NCBI GenBank assembly: GCA_031376385.1
Contig: JANMDQ010000020.1
Coordinates: 65,787 to 129,786, forward strand
Source of the DNA: Aquisediminimonas sp031376385
GTDB lineage: Bacteria > Pseudomonadota > Alphaproteobacteria > Sphingomonadales > Sphingomonadaceae
DNA: 64,000 nt
Direction of reading: 5' to 3'
Position 1 is the first letter of the stretch. Each line of letters starts with the position of its first letter. Below, piece after piece: positions 34,064 through 42,699 of this stretch. Under the pieces are notes generated by a model. That model saw only the letters and a list, made by a program, of their open reading frames with translations, did no database searches and was not told where the DNA came from. The position numbers were made by a program, and so were the translations under genes.

Positions 34064-34885
34064 TCAGCACGGACGCGTTAGGAGGAGGCAACGGTCCCGC
34101 GCACCGAGGTCTTGGCGAACTCTGACGTGGAGCCCTTCCTCCGAAAAGAGCGACCCTGCCCCGCCAGCTTGAGTCACCCCAATTTCAATTACAGCGCATC
34201 CGTTCGTGGAGAGCAGTGGCGCGATCTGCGGCGCGAGACGGCGATAGTCATCAAGGCCATCTGGTCCTGCGAATAGCGCAGCGTGAGGTTCGTTCATGAC
34301 CTCCGGCGCTAACATCGCATCTGTTTCAACATAAGGTGGGTTACAAAGGATAAGGTCAAACGGCCCCTCTAAACCGCTCGCCCAGTCGCCTTTGATCATC
34401 TGCGATCGATTTGACAGGCCAAGCGCCTCCGCATTCGTTTGAGCGACGGTGACCGCAACTTCCGAAACATCAACACCAATTCCTGTTGCTTCGGCCCATT
34501 CACTGAGAGCTGCCAAAAGGAGCGCGCCGGAACCCGTGCCAAGATCAAGAATTGTCTTTGGCGCGCACCCCATAAAATGCTCAATCGCTGCTTCAATCAG
34601 CGTTTCACTGTCCGGGCGCGGGATGAGAACGCCGGGACTGACGCCAAGGCTGATCGTCCAAAAATCCCGAGTGCCGGTGATGTAGGCCAGTGGCTCGTGG
34701 GCGAGGCGGCGGGCGATTAGGGCTGCGTAAATTTTAGGCTGGGAGTCGTTCAGATGGCGGAGCAGCAGGGCGTTACGATCAGAGCTCAGCGCGTGGGCCA
34801 TGAGGAGTTCTGCGTCGAGGCGCGGGGTGTCAGTGACGGCAGTGAGTCTCTCAGCCGCAGCCGCAATCGCGTCACGTACTGTCAT
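34064..34885 (-). CDS. prmC: Peptide chain release factor N5-glutamine methyltransferase
   Basis: Methylates the glutamine of the GGQ motif in release factors; 273 aa. SAM-binding ILDLGTGSGALLLA at 112-125 and the catalytic NPPY at 182-185 (FDLILCNPPYVETDA), preceded by the PRPDSETLIE loop. Its start overlaps the end of prfA by 14 bases, the normal functional pairing with its substrate RF1. About 240 bp without genes follow before DUF4167 (33826-34063): only a CTGACT/AGTCAG palindrome at 33988-34000 is noticeable there. Confidence 0.96.
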   Translation of the reverse strand: MTVRDAIAAAAERLTAVTDTPRLDAELLMAHALSSDRNALLLRHLNDSQPKIYAALIARRLAHEPLAYITGTRDFWTISLGVSPGVLIPRPDSETLIEAAIEHFMGCAPKTILDLGTGSGALLLAALSEWAEATGIGVDVSEVAVTVAQTNAEALGLSNRSQMIKGDWASGLEGPFDLILCNPPYVETDAMLAPEVMNEPHAALFAGPDGLDDYRRLAPQIAPLLSTNGCAVIEIGVTQAGGAGSLFSEEGLHVRVRQDLGARDRCLLLTRPC

Positions 34886-35945
34886 TCAACCCTGCCAGAC
34901 GCTCAGACTCGTCCGCCTGAATCAGAGCGCCGATGAGTTCATCCATCGCACCTTCCAAAATCTCTGGCAGGCGGTGAAGCGTCAAGTTGATCCGGTGATC
35001 TGTTACGCGGCCCTGCGGAAAATTATAGGTGCGGATGCGTTCGGAGCGGTCGCCAGACCCGACCATGGATTTGCGATTGCCTGCCCGTTCATTGTGCAGC
35101 TTTTCACGCTCCAGCTCATACAACCGAGTCCGCAGCACGCCCATCGCCTTGGCGCGGTTCTTATGCTGGCTGCGCTGATCCTGCTGGATGACGACCAGCC
35201 CGGTCGGTAAATGGGTGATGCGAATGGCGGAATCGGTGGTGTTCACATGCTGGCCGCCCGCGCCCGATGACCGGTAAATATCGACCTTCAGATCTTTATC
35301 CTCAATCTGAACATCGACTTCCTCAGCCTCTGGTAGCACCGCGACCGTTGCAGCGGACGTATGGATGCGCCCGCCGCTTTCAGTTACGGGGACGCGCTGC
35401 ACCCTGTGAACGCCGCTTTCAAACTTCAGCTTGGCAAAGACACCTTGGCCGCTGACGCTGGCAACCACTTCCTTGTAGCCGCCCATATCGGCTTCGCTGG
35501 CGGAGATCAGCTCGACTTTCCAACCCTGTCCGTCGGCATAGCGTTGATACATGCGAAAGAGATCGCCTGCGAACAGCGCCGCTTCATCCCCCCCTGTTCC
35601 CGCGCGCAGTTCCAGCATCGCCGACCGTTCGTCGGCTGCATCCTTGGGCAGTAGCGCAATCGCCAGCGCATGTTCAGCGTCAGGCAGGCGTTCGCGGATC
35701 GACTGTGCCTCCTCCTCCGCCATCGCTTTCATTTCCGGGTCAGCCAGCATTGTGTCCAGATCAATCAGTTCCCGCCGTAAATCCAGCACCCCGGCAGCGG
35801 CGACCGCGACCGGTTCTACTTCGGCATATTCCTTCGACATGGCGACAAATTCTTCCGGAGCCGCCGTCCCCGAAGACATGCGCGCCTGCAATTCATCCCG
35901 ACGCGCAAGGATCGCGCGGATGCGGTCTGCTGAGATTGTGGTCAT
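34872..35945 (-). CDS. prfA: Peptide chain release factor 1
   Basis: RF1, 357 aa, releases nascent chains at UAA and UAG. The stop-codon reading tripeptide PVT is at 187-189 and the peptidyl-transfer GGQ motif at 230-232 (SSGAGGQHVNTTDSA), with TGGDEAALFA in the first domain. It is followed by prmC with a 14-base overlap and preceded by hicB with only 4 bp between, so prfA-prmC may be transcribed from within or before the hicAB region. Confidence 0.97.
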   Translation of the reverse strand: MTTISADRIRAILARRDELQARMSSGTAAPEEFVAMSKEYAEVEPVAVAAAGVLDLRRELIDLDTMLADPEMKAMAEEEAQSIRERLPDAEHALAIALLPKDAADERSAMLELRAGTGGDEAALFAGDLFRMYQRYADGQGWKVELISASEADMGGYKEVVASVSGQGVFAKLKFESGVHRVQRVPVTESGGRIHTSAATVAVLPEAEEVDVQIEDKDLKVDIYRSSGAGGQHVNTTDSAIRITHLPTGLVVIQQDQRSQHKNRAKAMGVLRTRLYELEREKLHNERAGNRKSMVGSGDRSERIRTYNFPQGRVTDHRINLTLHRLPEILEGAMDELIGALIQADESERLAGLNDST

Positions 35946-35949
35946 GCTA

Positions 35950-36345
35950 TTATCGGCGGCCTTCGATTTCGTTACGCGCTGCCTCTGCCAGAAAAGCTGA
36001 ACGGGTCAATCGCCGCATGCCCGCCGCTGCATCAATCGCGTCAAGCATCGAACGATCCATCGAAATGTTCACGCGCGCAGGCTTGCTGTTGCGCCCGATC
36101 CACGGAACCATGACAAGGAATGCCCCTTCGGCCAGATCATCTGCCGCTTGATTGCGGATCAGCTCAACTGGGCTGGGTACCACTTCATCGTCAGCATCTT
36201 CAAACCACAACGAAAGCGCCTCAATCGCATTGGGGATGACGTCCTGCATATCATCCGCTGCCGAAAAACAGCCGGGCAAATCGGGAAAATGCACACCAAA
36301 CGCGCTGTCATCTTCCTTGTGCACAATCGCGTGAAAATATCGCAT
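35950..36345 (-). CDS. hicB: HicB-family antitoxin
   Basis: 131 aa with the HicB fold: N-terminal partial RNase H-like domain (YFHAIVHKEDDSAFGVHFPD, LPGCFSAADD) and a C-terminal ribbon-helix-helix part (RVNISMDRSMLDAIDAAA, RSAFLAEAAR). It should neutralise HicA and repress the operon by binding the palindrome upstream of hicA. AAGGA lies 8 bases before the ATG at 36345, favouring that start over ATGs at 36351 and 36369. It sits 11 bases after hicA and just before prfA. Confidence 0.92.
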   Translation of the reverse strand: MRYFHAIVHKEDDSAFGVHFPDLPGCFSAADDMQDVIPNAIEALSLWFEDADDEVVPSPVELIRNQAADDLAEGAFLVMVPWIGRNSKPARVNISMDRSMLDAIDAAAGMRRLTRSAFLAEAARNEIEGRR

Positions 36346-36356
36346 GGTCATCGTCC

Positions 36357-36542
36357 TTATGTGATCCACCCAGCCTGACGGGCAATCGCCCGTGCAGTGC
36401 CGGTGGGCAGATCTTTCTTAGGATGGGGAACTATCACAGTGCGCTCATCACGAGCGAATTTGTGATGTGATCCTTTTACCGAAATCAGCACGAAACCATC
36501 TGCCAGCAAATGCTTGACGATTTTCTTGCCATCTCGCTCCAT
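36357..36542 (-). CDS. hicA: HicA-family mRNA interferase toxin
   Basis: 61-aa HicA toxin, a small dsRBD-like RNase. Seen: the N-terminal DGKKIVKHLLADGF helix, SVKGSHHKF with the catalytic histidine, and VPHPKKDLPTGTARAIARQAG. Toxin before antitoxin is the usual hicAB order. The ATG directly abuts an 18-bp palindrome that contains a -10-like TATAAC, so the mRNA would start at or beside the ATG, without room for a Shine-Dalgarno sequence. The TAA overlaps the hicB ribosome-binding site. Confidence 0.93.
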   Translation of the reverse strand: MERDGKKIVKHLLADGFVLISVKGSHHKFARDERTVIVPHPKKDLPTGTARAIARQAGWIT

Positions 36543-36559
36543 GTGTAGTTATATACACA
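36542..36559 (-). promoter_or_regulatory. Operator/promoter palindrome of hicAB
   Basis: Perfect arms TGTGTA and TACACA around a 6-bp centre that reads TATAAC on the minus strand, fitting a -10 element. It touches the hicA start codon. Autoregulation by HicB or HicAB is expected for the family; this is the obvious site. Confidence 0.6.
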
Positions 36560-36583
36560 AAAGCACAAAGAATGCAACAGCGG

Positions 36584-37855
36584 TCATCGTGTGCCACTGT
36601 AAAGTACGTCGAGACCAAGCACATTCTGAACTTTGTTAGCCCATAACCGCACCCCTTCAATATCTGACCCCAGATAGCGCAGATATCGGCTTCCACCCAT
36701 TGCTTGAGTATCTCGCACAAAAAGAATGGCTACCACACCAGCCTTCATTGCGACTTCGACGCGGCGCTTTGCGTTGCCTCGGTAGCTCGTGTGGACCGTG
36801 ATACCGGCGTTTCTTAACAGTGACGCTGCGGCGTTAGCCTCTAATTGCAATTCGTCTCGATCCGCTACGATAGCTATCGATTGCGAGACTGCCGGCTTGT
36901 CGATCAACATTCCCAGCCGTTCAATCCCAGCTGCCCAACCAACCGCGGGTGTAGAAGGACCACCTAACATCTCAATCAAACCATCATACCGACCACCGCC
37001 AAGCACTGTGCCCTGAGCACCCAGCCTTTCAGTCACAAATTCGAACACCGTGTGTCGATAATAGTCAAACCCTCGAACTAATCTGCGATTTCGTTCCCAT
37101 TTCACGCCTGCGGCATCAAGACCGGACGTCACCATCTTAAAATAGTCAGACGCTCCTGACGTTAGATGCTCGTCTACCGAAGGCGCTGTATCTATTACGT
37201 TGCGGTCCAGGGGGTCTTTAGAGTCCAAAATCCTTAGTGGGTTAACGAGCAAACGCTTTTGACTCTCGACTCCCAATGAAGACACATTGCTGGAGAAATG
37301 AGCTGTATTTGCGGAACTCCAAGCCAGCCGAGATGCAGGATCACCCATAGTATTTAACTGAAGCGTCACACCTTCGGTAATCCCCAATTCCTTCAGCAAT
37401 TGATCCGCAAAGCACAGCAATTCCACATCTGCTGCGGGCTCCCCTGCCCCAATCACTTCGGCATCCAGCTGATGAAACTGACGGTATCGTCCCTTTTGCG
37501 GGCGTTCATAACGAAACAGCGGCCCGTGCGTGGCGACTTTCAACGGCGCATATTGTTGCCAGCCTTCGGTCAGATAGGCCCGGCAAATCCCGGCGGTAAA
37601 TTCAGGCCGCAATGTGACGCTGTCTCCGCCGCGATCTTCGAACGTGTACATTTCCTTTGAAACCACATCCGTCGTTTCGCCCAGACTGCGAGCGAACACC
37701 GCAGTCGGCTCGATCACGGGCACTTCAATGCGCTTGAACCCGTAAAGCCTCCGCACGCGGTCAAACGTCTGCACCACGTGATGGAACCGGTCTGCCGTTT
37801 CGCCCAGCATATCCTGTGTGCCGCGTATCGGGCGGGGAGTTTCAATCTTTGCCAT
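36584..37855 (-). CDS. hisS: Histidyl-tRNA synthetase
   Basis: Class II aminoacyl-tRNA synthetase, 423 aa. Seen: PIRGTQDML at the N-terminus, motif 2 region FRYERPQKGRYRQFHQLDAE, RRLVRGFDYYRHTVFEF and motif 3 GWAAGIERLGML, then the anticodon-binding domain. The ATG at 37855 gives the conserved N-terminus. GC falls from about 60% in the first third (37400-37855) to about 48-50% over much of the rest, by counting 60-base lines, and hicAB follows in the low-GC direction. This hints at recombination inside the gene, but the protein is complete. Confidence 0.95.
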   Translation of the reverse strand: MAKIETPRPIRGTQDMLGETADRFHHVVQTFDRVRRLYGFKRIEVPVIEPTAVFARSLGETTDVVSKEMYTFEDRGGDSVTLRPEFTAGICRAYLTEGWQQYAPLKVATHGPLFRYERPQKGRYRQFHQLDAEVIGAGEPAADVELLCFADQLLKELGITEGVTLQLNTMGDPASRLAWSSANTAHFSSNVSSLGVESQKRLLVNPLRILDSKDPLDRNVIDTAPSVDEHLTSGASDYFKMVTSGLDAAGVKWERNRRLVRGFDYYRHTVFEFVTERLGAQGTVLGGGRYDGLIEMLGGPSTPAVGWAAGIERLGMLIDKPAVSQSIAIVADRDELQLEANAAASLLRNAGITVHTSYRGNAKRRVEVAMKAGVVAILFVRDTQAMGGSRYLRYLGSDIEGVRLWANKVQNVLGLDVLYSGTR

Positions 37856-37939
37856 GGGCCGAGCCTTTAGGGCGGAGCGCGCCGGGTTGCAATTCGCCAC
37901 CGTTCGCATAGCGTAGAGCGCATAAATCAGGAGAGACAT

Positions 37940-39994
37940 ATGCCCACCACCCATCACCGCTCATGCCATTTGTGTGAGGCCAATTGCGGGACCCTGATCA
38001 CAGTCGAGGGCCGCGATGTGCTCTCGATCAAAGGCGATCCCGACAACGTGCTGTCGCGCGGCCATATCTGCCCCAAAGCAACAGCAATTGCCGATTTGCA
38101 AAATGATCCCGACCGCCTGCGCAAACCCATGAAGCGCAAGGGCGAAGACTGGGAAGAGATCAGCTGGGAACAGGCCTTCACTGAAATCGCGGAACAAACC
38201 CGCGCTCTTCTGGCACGCGATGAACGCAGCACAGCGCTTTATATCGGCAACCCAAACGCGCATAATTATGCCAATATCCTGACATCTGGCGACTTAAAGA
38301 AAGCCATTCGCACCCGCACTGTCTTTTCGGCCAGTACGCTTGATCAAATGCCACATCAGGTCGTGAACCTTTGGCTTTACGGGCATAGCGGGCTGTGGGG
38401 TGTGCCGGATATTGACCGGACGGAAACAATGATCATCCTTGGCGGCAACCCCATGGCATCGAACGGCAGCACCTGGACCGTGCCCGATTTCAAGAACCGC
38501 GCCAGAGCCCTGCAAAAGCGCGGAGGGCAGTTGATCGTCATCGATCCGCGCCGGTCAGAGACCGCCAAAGTGGCAGATAAGCATATCTTCATTCGCCCGG
38601 TCGGCGACGCGTGGTTCCTGATTGCGCTGTTGCTGACGATTAAGGCGCAGGGCGTTTCCGCGTCCCCCCGTTATGTCAATGGCTGGGACGCCATTTGGAA
38701 TGCGCTTGAGCAATTCGATGCGACGGAATGCGCCGCACGGGCTGGTGTTGATATGGCCGACGTGCATTTTGTGGCGCAGCGGATGATGGAGGGCCCAGCT
38801 GCGCTTTACGGTCGCATCGGGTCTGCCACGCAAAGTTTCGGCACGCTCTGTTCATGGCTGATCGCCCTTGCCAATATCGTCACAGGGCAACTCGACCGCG
38901 AAGGTGGGATCATGTTCACGCTGCCTGCGGTCGACACTGTCGAGGCGCTGGGTGCGGGCGCGATGGGGCGGTTCAAGAGCCGTGTATCGGGCCATCCGGA
39001 AGTTCTAGGTGAATTCCCTACAGCGTGCATGGCAGAGGAAATGGAAACGCCAGGCGAGGGGCAGATCAAAGCGCTATTCGTTCTTGCAGGCAACCCTGTG
39101 CTGTCCAGCCCGAACGGACGCCGCGTTGACGCCGCCTTGGCGGATCTGGACCTCATGGTGTCAATCGACATGTATATGAATGAAACCGCACGGCGCGCGC
39201 ATTATATCCTGCCGCCCGCCGGGCCGCTGGAGAAGGACCATTATGGCATGTTCCTTCTGCCGATAGCAGTCCGGAACTTCGCCAAATATTCACCGCCAAT
39301 CTTTGAAAAGGACGCCGACACTCTGGCTGATTGGGAGATATTGCGCGGGTTGGGCGCGGCCATCGAAGGCCGCGAACCTTCCGGACCAACACCGCCAGAA
39401 ATGCTTGATGGCTTGCTGCAATCTGGGCCTTACAAAACCAGCCTTGCCGATCTTGCTGCCAGCCCAAGCGGCATTGATTTCGGCACCCTGAACGCAGGCC
39501 TGTTCCCAGACCGGCTTAAGACCAAAGACAAACGCATTACCCTCGCCCGCCCAGAAATGCTGGATGATCTGGAGCGTTTGAAGGCGAGCGCAAAGCAAAG
39601 CGAAGGCCTGACCCTCATCGGTCGCCGTCATTTGCGATCCAACAACAGCTGGCTGCATAATTCGGCGCGGCTGGTGAAGGGCCCCGACCGCTGCACCATC
39701 ATGATCAACCCCGCTGACGCTCGCGCTCGCAATCTGGGCGACGGATCACTGGCCGAGGTCAGTTCGCGCACGGGTTCTATTCAAATCGCCGTCGAAGTGA
39801 CCGACGATGTCATGCCGGGCGTCGTCTCCATCCCCCACGGCTGGGGCCACGGCCTGCCCGGCGTGCGCATGGCCGTTGCAGGCGCGCACGCCGGGGTCAG
39901 TATCAATGATTTGACCGACGAAACCCTGATTGACCCGATATCTGGCAATGCCGCGCTCAGTGGAGTTGCGGTGGAGGTAAGGCCAGCGGCTTGA
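37940..39994 (+). CDS. Molybdopterin-dependent oxidoreductase (formate dehydrogenase/nitrate reductase superfamily)
   Basis: 684-aa Mo/W-bisMGD enzyme of the DMSO reductase superfamily. An N-terminal [4Fe-4S] site is formed by C9, C12, C16 and C44 (CHLCEANC, GHICPK). Then come STLDQMPHQV, the pterin-binding NPMASNGSTW and VIDPRRSETAKVADKH, FVLAGNPVLS, and a C-terminal molydopterin-dinucleotide domain with MINPADARARNLGDG and IPHGWGHG. AGGAGAG precedes the ATG. No signal peptide, so cytoplasmic. There is no partner subunit or cofactor gene next to it, and the substrate cannot be assigned. Confidence 0.92.
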   Translation: MPTTHHRSCHLCEANCGTLITVEGRDVLSIKGDPDNVLSRGHICPKATAIADLQNDPDRLRKPMKRKGEDWEEISWEQAFTEIAEQTRALLARDERSTALYIGNPNAHNYANILTSGDLKKAIRTRTVFSASTLDQMPHQVVNLWLYGHSGLWGVPDIDRTETMIILGGNPMASNGSTWTVPDFKNRARALQKRGGQLIVIDPRRSETAKVADKHIFIRPVGDAWFLIALLLTIKAQGVSASPRYVNGWDAIWNALEQFDATECAARAGVDMADVHFVAQRMMEGPAALYGRIGSATQSFGTLCSWLIALANIVTGQLDREGGIMFTLPAVDTVEALGAGAMGRFKSRVSGHPEVLGEFPTACMAEEMETPGEGQIKALFVLAGNPVLSSPNGRRVDAALADLDLMVSIDMYMNETARRAHYILPPAGPLEKDHYGMFLLPIAVRNFAKYSPPIFEKDADTLADWEILRGLGAAIEGREPSGPTPPEMLDGLLQSGPYKTSLADLAASPSGIDFGTLNAGLFPDRLKTKDKRITLARPEMLDDLERLKASAKQSEGLTLIGRRHLRSNNSWLHNSARLVKGPDRCTIMINPADARARNLGDGSLAEVSSRTGSIQIAVEVTDDVMPGVVSIPHGWGHGLPGVRMAVAGAHAGVSINDLTDETLIDPISGNAALSGVAVEVRPAA

Positions 39995-40071
39995 TTGAGG
40001 CCCCTACCAAAAATGCCGATACCCAAAGTCTGGGCTAGACAGGTCAACTGAGACGGCTAAGCGCAATTCCC

Positions 40072-41055
40072 ATGTCTATGCCATCCATCCTGTCTCGCCT
40101 GCGGATCCCCGTGATCGGTTCTCCGCTGTTCATCGTCTCTGGTCCTGAACTGGTCATTGCCCAGTGCAAGGCCGGAATTGTCGGGTCGTTCCCGGCGCTC
40201 AACGCGCGGCCGCAGCCGCTGCTAGATGAATGGCTGCATCAGATCACGGAAGAGCTTGCCGCGTGGAACCGGGATAATCCCGATACGCCCGCTGCACCGT
40301 ATGCGGTCAATCAGATCGTGCATAAATCCAACGACCGCCTTGATGCAGACATTGCGACGTGCGCCAAATGGCAGGTGCCTATCACGATCACGTCGCTGGG
40401 GGCGCGCGAAGACCTGAACACTGCCGTGCGCAATTGGGGCGGGATCACGCTGCATGATGTGATCAATGATCGGTTCGCGCACAAAGCCATTGAAAAGGGC
40501 GCGGATGGCCTGATCCCCGTGGCAACCGGCGCTGGTGGCCACGCGGGAACGCTTTCGCCGTTCGCCTTTGTGGCTGAGCTGCGCGAATGGTTTGACGGGC
40601 CAATTGCGCTTTCCGGCGCAATTGCCTGCGGATCATCCATCCTTGCGGCCCAAGCGGCGGGCGCAGACCTTGCCTACATCGGATCGCCCTTCATCGCGAC
40701 CACCGAAGCAAGGGCAACCGAAGGCTATAAAACTGGCATTGTAGAGGGCAACGCATCTGACATTGTCTACAGCAACCTGTTCACAGGCGTTCACGGAAAC
40801 TATCTGCGCGGTTCGATCGTGGCGGCGGGTCTCGATCCTGACAACCTGCCCGAAAGCAACCCATCCGCGATGAACTTTGGCTCTGGTGGCAATACCGACG
40901 CGAAGGCGTGGAAGGATATCTGGGGATCAGGCCAAGGCGTTGGCGCGATCAAGGCCGTCACGCCAGTTGGGGACTATGTCGACCAACTGGAACGTGAATA
41001 TCATGCAGCCAAAGCAGAGATGGTGGCGAAGAGCAATTATACAAGCTGGCGGTAG
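40072..41055 (+). CDS. Nitronate monooxygenase (2-nitropropane dioxygenase family)
   Basis: FMN-dependent TIM-barrel oxygenase, 327 aa. Seen: IPVIGSPLFIVSGPELVIAQ, KAGIVGSFPALNAR, GLIPVATGAGGHAG, ALSGAIACGSSILAAQAAGA and the phosphate-binding AYIGSPFIAT. Such enzymes oxidise alkyl nitronates, or act as enoyl reductases in related branches. The start may be 40072 or the ATG two codons later. It lies 77 bp after the molybdopterin oxidoreductase on the same strand; a joint role is not evident. Confidence 0.9.
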   Translation: MSMPSILSRLRIPVIGSPLFIVSGPELVIAQCKAGIVGSFPALNARPQPLLDEWLHQITEELAAWNRDNPDTPAAPYAVNQIVHKSNDRLDADIATCAKWQVPITITSLGAREDLNTAVRNWGGITLHDVINDRFAHKAIEKGADGLIPVATGAGGHAGTLSPFAFVAELREWFDGPIALSGAIACGSSILAAQAAGADLAYIGSPFIATTEARATEGYKTGIVEGNASDIVYSNLFTGVHGNYLRGSIVAAGLDPDNLPESNPSAMNFGSGGNTDAKAWKDIWGSGQGVGAIKAVTPVGDYVDQLEREYHAAKAEMVAKSNYTSWR

Positions 41056-41095
41056 ATTCTGGTTACGAGGTCAGCGGCGCAATTTGCCAACACCC

Positions 41096-41198
41096 GTTCA
41101 TGGTGAGGAGGGACTGAGTTTATCGAAAGCTCGTCTCGAACCACCGGCTGTCCTTCGAGACGAGCCTTCGACAAGCTAAGTCTCTCCTCAGGACGAAC
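41096..41198. repeat. Nested palindromic repeat, family D
   Basis: Perfect 12-bp inner arms GCTCGTCTCGAA (41129-41140) and TTCGAGACGAGC (41154-41165), with imperfect outer arms running from GTTCATGGTGAGGAG to CTCCTCAGGACGAAC. A second small palindrome, CCCTTC..GAAGGG, follows near 41229-41257. These fill the gap between the nitronate monooxygenase and the convergent methyltransferase-like gene, so they may also act as transcription barriers. Confidence 0.85.
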
Positions 41199-41293
41199 AG
41201 ACCGAGTTAAACTACCCCGCTCTAAAAATGGCCCTTCGGCAAGCTCAGGGAAGGGTAAGGAAGGCATCACACCCCTTCCCCCTTATCACACCC

Positions 41294-42118
41294 TTATTTC
41301 TTCGGCTTCACAAACCGCAGCGTCATCCGGTCGCTTTCGCCAATCGCGGCATAGCGATCCCGGTCGACGTCTTTCTCTGCAAAACGGGGCGGGAGGGTCC
41401 AGACGCCTTTGGGATAGTCTTTGGTGTCTTTGGGGTTGGCATTCACTTCGCTTGATCCTGCGTACACAAAGCCAGCTGCTTCGGCCATCGCGCGTACGGT
41501 GGACACTTTCACATAGCCGCTGGTCTTTTCACGTGCCGCGTCGGCATCTTCGTTCAATCGGTGGTCTTCAATGCCAAGTGTGCCGCCAGGTTTGAGCATC
41601 GCATAGATTTCCTTGAACGCAACGTCGCTGTAATCCATGTTTTCGGGGTGGCCGCTGCCCATCTTAAAATTATGGACGTTGCGAAACGTGAGCACTGCGT
41701 CAGCTGTGCCGGGGGCAACGCCTGTGCCACCAAAGGCTGATGGAAAATTGGCAATCGTCGCTTTGCCAAAGACATCGGGTTTACCTGTGACCATTTTGGC
41801 CACGCCTTCGGCACCGCGCTGTGGCGGGGCAAGGACGAGTTTGCCCTTGGCTTTCAAATATGGCGCGAGGATTTCGCTATACCAACCGCCACTTGGCCAG
41901 ATTTCCACCACTGTATGCGTTGGTTTGATACCGAAAAAAGCCAATGTCTGGGCTGGGTTGCGATATTTATCGCGCGCGCGGTTAGCCTCGGTCCGCGACG
42001 GCGCAGCAACAGCTGCGGTCAAAGCAGACGAAGGCGCTGCCGATTTGGCAAAAAGGGCTGGCGCAGACGCTGATGCAACAAGAGCAACAGCAATTGCGGA
42101 CATAAGAACGGGACGCAT
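41294..42118 (-). CDS. Secreted methyltransferase-like protein
   Basis: 274 aa with a clear signal peptide (MRPVLMSAIAVALVASASAPALFA) ahead of a class I methyltransferase-like Rossmann fold. The SAM-motif region reads TVVEIWPSGGWYSEILAPYL, a relaxed form of the usual glycine-rich loop; ADAVLTFRNVHNF and IYAMLKPGGTLGIEDHR match motifs II and III. I take the ATG at 42118; a TTG at 42139 would spoil the signal peptide start. Export of a SAM-dependent enzyme is odd because SAM is cytoplasmic, so the protein may have another activity. Confidence 0.85.
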   Translation of the reverse strand: MRPVLMSAIAVALVASASAPALFAKSAAPSSALTAAVAAPSRTEANRARDKYRNPAQTLAFFGIKPTHTVVEIWPSGGWYSEILAPYLKAKGKLVLAPPQRGAEGVAKMVTGKPDVFGKATIANFPSAFGGTGVAPGTADAVLTFRNVHNFKMGSGHPENMDYSDVAFKEIYAMLKPGGTLGIEDHRLNEDADAAREKTSGYVKVSTVRAMAEAAGFVYAGSSEVNANPKDTKDYPKGVWTLPPRFAEKDVDRDRYAAIGESDRMTLRFVKPKK

Positions 42119-42181
42119 CGATTGGGTCTCCACTTTCAAAAAGTTTAGGGACCATCGTTTTCCGCTAAACAGTCGCGTTAA

Positions 42182-42388
42182 TCAAGCCTGATATGGGCTC
42201 AGTTGAACAGCGGCTTTTTCCGCCGCCGCTTCTGCACGGGCTGTGGTTGTCCGTTCCAACTTATCGGCCATTGCGAGCCACGCCGAGCGGGCACGCAAGT
42301 GACGTTCACGGACATTTTCCAGTCCAGTTTCATCGGCATCAAGCGCACATTGCTGGGCACGGGCCAGATAGAATTCGAGTGTAGACAT
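42182..42388 (-). CDS. Small helical protein of unknown function
   Basis: 68 aa, almost entirely helical and charged: LEFYLARAQQCALDADETG, ERHLRARSAWLAMADKLER, then an alanine/glutamate-rich tail. No signal peptide or membrane segment. AGGAGG lies 7 bases before the ATG, an unusually good ribosome-binding site that supports translation. I recognise no family with certainty. It stands between the secreted methyltransferase-like gene and infA on the same strand. Confidence 0.75.
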   Translation of the reverse strand: MSTLEFYLARAQQCALDADETGLENVRERHLRARSAWLAMADKLERTTTARAEAAAEKAAVQLSPYQA

Positions 42389-42432
42389 CGCGATCCTCCT
42401 GGCTGGTTATGGGGTGCCCGCAAGGGCGGGGT

Positions 42433-42693
42433 TCAGCTTCTGAACGCCCGCCGTTGACTGGGACCGACCCCAGGGGTGCGTTCGCGAAATACGATGCGCC
42501 CCTTGGTGAGATCATAAGGTGTCATTTCAACATGAACCCGGTCGCCCACGACCGACCTGATGCGGAATTTCCGCATCTTGCCGGCCGTGTAAGCGATGAT
42601 CCGGTGATCATTTTCAAGCATGACGCCAAAGCGTCCGTCAGGGTAGATTTCGTCAATCACCCCTTCGAGCGTCAGCAAGTCTTCCTTCGCCAT
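42433..42693 (-). CDS. infA: Translation initiation factor IF-1
   Basis: OB-fold initiation factor, 86 aa, slightly longer than the usual 72 because of a C-terminal GVGPSQRRAFRS tail. Core: MAKEDLLTLEGVIDEIYPDGR, VMLENDHRIIAYTAGKMRK, RIRSVVGDRVHVEMTPYDL and KGRIVFRER. It begins 6 bases after the stop of the cold-shock gene and has no Shine-Dalgarno sequence of its own, so its translation is probably coupled to that gene. Confidence 0.95.
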   Translation of the reverse strand: MAKEDLLTLEGVIDEIYPDGRFGVMLENDHRIIAYTAGKMRKFRIRSVVGDRVHVEMTPYDLTKGRIVFRERTPGVGPSQRRAFRS

Positions 42694-42699
42694 GCGTGA

